9,459 bases of DNA, taken from the NCBI GenBank assembly GCA_024699005.1, contig JAILQN010000066.1, positions 1 through 9,459 of the forward strand, written 5' to 3'. Source of the stretch: Clostridia bacterium. GTDB taxonomy: Bacteria > Bacillota_A > Clostridia > Oscillospirales > Acutalibacteraceae. This document shows positions 6,419 to 9,459 of this stretch, piece after piece. Below the pieces are notes generated by a model that ran no database searches, was not told the origin of the DNA, and saw nothing but the letters and a program-made list of their open reading frames with translations. The position numbers were made by a program, and so were the translations under genes. The stretch's first letter is position 1. Each line of letters opens with the position of its first letter.

Positions 6419-7285
6419 TTATTTGATCAAAACGTCCTGCCATCTGTCGGTGTTCAGGATCTCGGGACTGTCGCCCGTGAACACCTTCGCCGCGTCGGAG
6501 TCGCCCTTCAGAGTGTACTCGAACCATGCGATGACGTAGGGGACCTGATACCCGCCGTTTTTAAGCAGGCAGATATCCGCGTGGTCCGTACAGACCGAGC
6601 GCGCTGAAACTGCCGGGTATCCGCCGCTGAGATTATTCCAGTTTTCGGTCATGAATTCAAGCGGGGTGATCGTCTCCGCGTCGAATATGCCCGTGCCGGC
6701 GGTCATGAAGACCGGGCAGTCGATATCGGCGAAGTCTATGATCAGCGGCGCGTTGACCGCCGTGTTGACCGACAGCTCTATCGTGCAGAGCGATGCGAAG
6801 TCAAAGCCGTGATCCTTGTCGAAAACGGCGCAGTCGGCAGCGGCGTCGCCGCCCTGGGAGTGGCCGCAGATGCCGAGCTTTGATTCGTCTATCCTGCCGA
6901 AGAAGGGACTGTCCGGATCGGCGTCGATTTTAAGCAGGTATTCCGCCATGGCAAGCACGCTCTCGCCGGTCCGGACCATACGCACGTCGTTGCCGATGAC
7001 GATATAGCCGTAGGAAGCGAGCGTCCTTAAAAAGCCGTTGTACCAGTTCGCCGTGGCGCCGGTACCGTTGGCGAAAACTATCGCCGGGAACTCGACGCCG
7101 GAATAGCCGTCCGGATAATACAGCTTATACCATGAAGAGCCCTTGCCGTCGTCGATATTCACGACGGTCTCGGCTATCTCATACCCGCCTTTTTGCGAAT
7201 ACCTCGTCTCCAGCTCCCCCGCATGGGTGAACAGCGGAGCGAAAAAGACGAAGACGGAAAGGATGAAGGATAATACTTTGTTCAT
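6419..7285 (-). CDS. Secreted alpha/beta hydrolase, PETase/cutinase-like layout
   Basis: The 288-residue product starts with a clear signal peptide (MNKVLSFILS, hydrophobic to about 18, probable cut after THA at 20-22). The body is an alpha/beta hydrolase: oxyanion-region FANGTGATANW (71-81), nucleophile elbow GHSQGG (141-146, S143), likely acid D202 in GIFDAE and likely H235 in CTDHAD. The order SPFFGRID, then KLGICGHSQGG, then CPVFMTAG, then DHADI, then IAWFEYTLKGD resembles that of bacterial cutinases and PETases and related dienelactone-hydrolase-type esterases. An ester substrate outside the cell is the best guess; polyester activity is only an analogy. The length is usual for the family. 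No Shine-Dalgarno is visible before the ATG; instead a GTTCCAA-type heptad array begins 14 bases upstream, yet no alternative start fits the signal peptide. Confidence 0.85.
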   Translation of the reverse strand: MNKVLSFILSVFVFFAPLFTHAGELETRYSQKGGYEIAETVVNIDDGKGSSWYKLYYPDGYSGVEFPAIVFANGTGATANWYNGFLRTLASYGYIVIGNDVRMVRTGESVLAMAEYLLKIDADPDSPFFGRIDESKLGICGHSQGGDAAADCAVFDKDHGFDFASLCTIELSVNTAVNAPLIIDFADIDCPVFMTAGTGIFDAETITPLEFMTENWNNLSGGYPAVSARSVCTDHADICLLKNGGYQVPYVIAWFEYTLKGDSDAAKVFTGDSPEILNTDRWQDVLIK

Positions 7286-7299
7286 TATTTCTGATTACA

Positions 7300-7377
7300 G
7301 TTCCAAGTTCCGAGTTCCAAGTCTTGTAAAGAAAAGGACAAATCTCCGATCCTTACGAACTTGGAACTTTGAACTTA
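7300..7377. repeat. Inverted pair of GTTCCAA/GAACTTG heptad arrays between hydrolase and SCP2-like genes
   Basis: The left arm (7300-7320) has three 7-base units, GTTCCAA, GTTCCGA and GTTCCAA. The right arm (7357-7377) has GAACTTG, GAACTTT and GAACTTA. The arms share a perfect 12-base complement (7299-7310 with 7357-7368) across a 46-base loop. The last unit of the right arm contains the stop codon of the SCP2-like gene (7375-7377). The motif is unrelated in sequence to the ATTGCAC family but has the same period and placement. A transcript would fold into a long hairpin in the leader of the hydrolase gene. Confidence 0.85.
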
Positions 7378-8181
7378 CTTCGCCATATCTCCTACTTCCA
7401 GCATGAACGCGCCGAGCTGCGAACCGTACTCGGGAGCGCCGTCCATGATCAGCTTGCTCTCGCGGGTGAATTCGAGCATGTCGGCGGTACCCATAAGGAT
7501 GCCCAGGGCGCTGTCGAGCGAATCGAAACGCATGGTGAAGAACGGAAGCGCGCGCTTATAAACGCCTCTGCCAGCCTTAGATTTGCCCGCTTTCACGCGG
7601 ATATAAGCGGAGACGGAGGGCTCGTTGTCCACCGCGTAAGCAAAGACCCTGTCGGGGCTCTTGGAGGTCCAGTCGTGGATCGCCTCGTGCCCGTTCTTGT
7701 TGAGGGTGGAGATGCCGCTTGTCAGAAGATAGAAGTAGCACTTTACCAGAAGACGCTTTGTGTCCTCGTCCTCGGGCGGCTCCGTCAGCCCCAGAAGGTT
7801 CGCCATCTTAAGAAGAGCCATCAGGAACGGCACGAAGAATTCCACGTGTTTGAGCGCGCCTTTCATTTTGGGCAGGGTCTTGGGACCGATCTTGCCCTTG
7901 AAAAAGGCGTTCATGGCTTCGACCGATTTGAACTCCAGCTCTACCGTGGGGTTGGGTTCGATCTTGGACGCGTGCACGACCCAGTCGTCGCAGTTGACCT
8001 GGAAGTGGGTGGCGTATTTGCCGCCCGGCGCATCCGGGTCAAGGGCGCTGACCTGATAGACGCAGTGCACCGCTTTGAACTTCTTTTTGATATCCGGGCA
8101 GTCGTTCGCAATAACCTTCAGAAGAGGCAGCGCGGCGTCCATGAATATCTTATTCGTTAAAAACTCTGTTTTGGAGGTCAT
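7375..8181 (-). CDS. SCP2 sterol-transfer-like protein, probably two tandem domains
   Basis: This 268-residue protein has no signal peptide and no membrane span. Residues about 55-125 (VNCDDW, TVELEFKSVEAMNAFFKGKIGP) have the layout of an SCP2 lipid-binding domain: beta strands leading to the phrase in which a helix over a small residue pocket is followed by Lys/Gly-rich turns. Residues about 180-265 (AYIRVK, FTMRFDSLDSALGILMGTADM) repeat this plan, so I read a duplicated domain; this second assignment is weaker. SCP2 domains bind or shield hydrophobic ligands such as fatty acyl or sterol-like molecules; the bacterial role is mostly unknown. The start is supported by GGGAG at 8190-8194, 8 bases before ATG. 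It lies downstream of the transketolase genes on the same strand after a 197-base gap without an evident promoter, and upstream of the secreted hydrolase. Confidence 0.65.
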   Translation of the reverse strand: MTSKTEFLTNKIFMDAALPLLKVIANDCPDIKKKFKAVHCVYQVSALDPDAPGGKYATHFQVNCDDWVVHASKIEPNPTVELEFKSVEAMNAFFKGKIGPKTLPKMKGALKHVEFFVPFLMALLKMANLLGLTEPPEDEDTKRLLVKCYFYLLTSGISTLNKNGHEAIHDWTSKSPDRVFAYAVDNEPSVSAYIRVKAGKSKAGRGVYKRALPFFTMRFDSLDSALGILMGTADMLEFTRESKLIMDGAPEYGSQLGAFMLEVGDMAK

Positions 8182-8229
8182 AGAATTATCTCCCTTTGAT
8201 TTAAAAACAATTACTCATCGAGAACAGCG

Positions 8230-8327
8230 GTGTAATAAAGTGCAATGTACTGTTTCAGTTGTTGATTATTTCTAAAACATAAAAATCAAAACCTTTTACA
8301 TTGCACATTGCACATTGCTGATTACAC
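8230..8327. repeat. Heptad array with inverted partner between transketolase and SCP2-like genes
   Basis: Four 7-base units at 8300-8327 (ATTGCAC twice, ATTGCTG, ATTACAC) face a short opposite arm at 8230-8249. Two complementary blocks are seen: GTGCAATGTA (8240-8249) with TACATTGCAC (8297-8306), and GTGTAAT (8230-8236) with ATTACAC (8321-8327). The 197-base gap between the genes is therefore mostly a potential imperfect stem-loop. The rest of the gap, 8328-8378 and 8182-8229, shows nothing else that I can name; no good promoter is visible for the SCP2-like gene. Confidence 0.85.
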
Positions 8328-8378
8328 ATTAATCCGAACCGCAATCTCAACTGAGCAGAAGAAATCTCTTTGTCGGCG

Positions 8379-9392
8379 TCACGTCTCGTCGTCCCAGTCG
8401 TCGTCTTCCTCGAAGTCCATCTTCATGGTCTCGCGCACGGCGTTCATGATGCCGTTGGCGTCGATGCCGACTATGGACATGATATCCTCGTGCAGACCGA
8501 TCGGAGCGAATTTGTCGGGATGACCGAGCCTCCTGAAAGCGCAGCCCTTGCCGGCTTCCGCCATGACCTCGGCGACAGCGGAGCCCAGGCCCCCGATGAC
8601 GTTGTGATCCTCGACCGTGATGATACGGCGGGTCTCCATGACGGCTTTAAGGATAGCTTCCTTGTCGATAGGCTTGATGGTGTGCATATCGAGCACGCGG
8701 ACCTTCAGGCCTTCGTTGGCGTCAAGAGCCTTTGCCGCTTCAAACGCCTGGAACACGCAGGAGCCGCAGGCGATAACGGTGATATCCGAGCCCTCGTGTA
8801 CGGTGACCGCTTTGCCTACCCGGAAATCATATTCCTCGGTGCTCTTGTAAAGCACGCGGTCAAAACCGCGGTTGATCCTGATATAGAACGGGCCGGGGGT
8901 CTCGTAAGCCGCCATGACCGCGTTGTAGGTCTCTACGCCGTCAGCGGGGCAGATGACCGTCAGGTTGGGGATGGAACGCACGACCGCCAGGTCGCAGATC
9001 GCGTGGTGAGTCGAGCCCGCCTGACCGAAGGACGTGCCGGAATGGGTGGCAATGACCTTCGCGTTGACGTTCTGATAGGCAAGGTCTGTGTGCAGCTGAT
9101 CCGCCGATCTGAAGGACGCGAACTGCGAGAAAGTGGAAAGGAAGGGAACGAGTCCCGCTCTTGCCATACCCGCGGCAACGCCGAACATATTCTGCTCCGC
9201 GATACCCACGTTGAAGAATCTGTCGGGGAACTTCTTCATAAAGTCGCCTATCTTTGTGGACTTCGCAAGGTCCGCGGTAAGGGCGACAACCTCGGGATGC
9301 TTTTCGCCCAGCTCAACCAGAGCCTGGCCGTAAATCTCGGCTGTTGAGAGTGAGGTCGAGTCAATAGCCGTATAAGTCAATCCGCCTGCCAT
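8379..9392 (-). CDS. Transketolase, C-terminal subunit (split enzyme)
   Basis: The 337-residue product carries the pyrimidine-binding and C-terminal domains of transketolase. GIAEQNM (63-69) includes E66, the glutamate that activates thiamine diphosphate; GSTHHAICDLAVVRS (126-140) and CPAD (148-151) are standard family signatures; EDHNVIGGLGSAV (261-273) belongs to the C-terminal domain. With the N-terminal subunit encoded just upstream it forms the enzyme that moves two-carbon ketol units between sugar phosphates in the non-oxidative pentose phosphate pathway. AAGGAGG at 9403-9409 lies within the end of the upstream gene, 10 bases before ATG, so the two are translated in close coupling. The length fits the usual 310-330 with a slightly long, very acidic end (FEEDDDWDDET). 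A DXS-type synthase is less likely because that enzyme is a single chain. Confidence 0.95.
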   Translation of the reverse strand: MAGGLTYTAIDSTSLSTAEIYGQALVELGEKHPEVVALTADLAKSTKIGDFMKKFPDRFFNVGIAEQNMFGVAAGMARAGLVPFLSTFSQFASFRSADQLHTDLAYQNVNAKVIATHSGTSFGQAGSTHHAICDLAVVRSIPNLTVICPADGVETYNAVMAAYETPGPFYIRINRGFDRVLYKSTEEYDFRVGKAVTVHEGSDITVIACGSCVFQAFEAAKALDANEGLKVRVLDMHTIKPIDKEAILKAVMETRRIITVEDHNVIGGLGSAVAEVMAEAGKGCAFRRLGHPDKFAPIGLHEDIMSIVGIDANGIMNAVRETMKMDFEEDDDWDDET

Positions 9393-9394
9393 AA

Positions 9395-9459
9395 TTATTT
9401 GCCCTCCTTTTCAGCGCGGGCGACGCGCATCTCGTAGGTTTTCTGAAGGCTCGCCTTGG
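9395..9459 (-). CDS. Transketolase, N-terminal subunit (only the last 20 codons)
   Basis: The frame is open from the right edge to a TAA at 9395-9397 and ends with residues MRVARAEKEGK. It stops 2 bases before the ATG of the C-terminal transketolase subunit and contains that gene's ribosome binding site. The ending matches the basic helical tail (AYELRVARA-like) familiar from N-terminal transketolase subunits, which bind the thiamine diphosphate phosphates. Most of the gene is outside the window. Confidence 0.85.
   Translation of the reverse strand, partial: KASLQKTYEMRVARAEKEGK

Noticed and set aside
7369..8160. 263-codon plus-strand frame opposite the SCP2-like gene
   Set aside because: The minus strand has the ribosome binding site and a protein with domain-like patterns; the plus frame starts inside a heptad unit.
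8370..9347. 325-codon plus-strand frame opposite the transketolase subunit
   Set aside because: The minus strand is an unmistakable transketolase with its catalytic glutamate; the plus frame is a shadow.

Overview
The window looks like an accessory or loosely clustered part of a Firmicutes genome, most likely an anaerobic gut or rumen Clostridia. The reasons are consistent AAGGAGG-type ribosome binding sites, moderate GC, a transketolase split into two adjacent genes, a membrane-anchored subtilase ending in a bacterial SH3 domain, and a GH36-like melibiase. This placement is an inference from style and gene content; no rRNA or marker gene is present.

Layout. Positions 1-389 (minus) hold two very small membrane-protein genes, the second running off the left edge. 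Positions 570-1490 (minus) encode an S51 (peptidase E/cyanophycinase-like) protein with a hydrophobic, possibly lipoprotein-type N-terminus. Positions 1491-1942 contain no gene: they hold short period-7 repeat arrays and a 198-bp tandem duplication whose second copy runs into the 3' end of the next gene. Positions 1943-3517 (minus) encode a GH36/clan GH-D alpha-galactosidase-like enzyme. Positions 3518-3728 are a divergent promoter region centred on a perfect 12-bp palindrome. Positions 3729-6284 (plus) encode a large membrane-anchored S8 protease with calcium-loop-like and SH3 segments, ended by a strong hairpin at 6369-6404. From there to the right edge all genes are on the minus strand: a secreted alpha/beta hydrolase with PETase/cutinase-like layout (6419-7285), a probable double SCP2-domain protein (7375-8181), the C-terminal transketolase subunit (8379-9392) and the 3' end of the N-terminal transketolase subunit (9395-9459).

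How the genes work together. The two transketolase genes are translationally close and must form one enzyme of the non-oxidative pentose phosphate pathway. The SCP2-like and hydrolase genes follow them in the same direction but are separated by gaps of 197 and 89 bases filled with inverted heptad repeats, so a shared transcript is possible but not shown. The GH36-like enzyme and the S8 protease diverge from one regulatory region and could be co-regulated. The S51 peptidase, S8 protease, hydrolase and melibiase are all degradative, with three of the four probably exported, but nothing in the sequence ties them into one pathway.

The least ordinary signal is the set of period-7 intergenic arrays (ATTGCAC/GTGCAAT and an unrelated GTTCCAA/GAACTTG family). 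They sit at most boundaries between the minus-strand genes, often touching a stop codon or ribosome binding site, and several are arranged as inverted pairs. One of them lies inside the 198-bp duplication that supplies the last codons of the melibiase-like gene.
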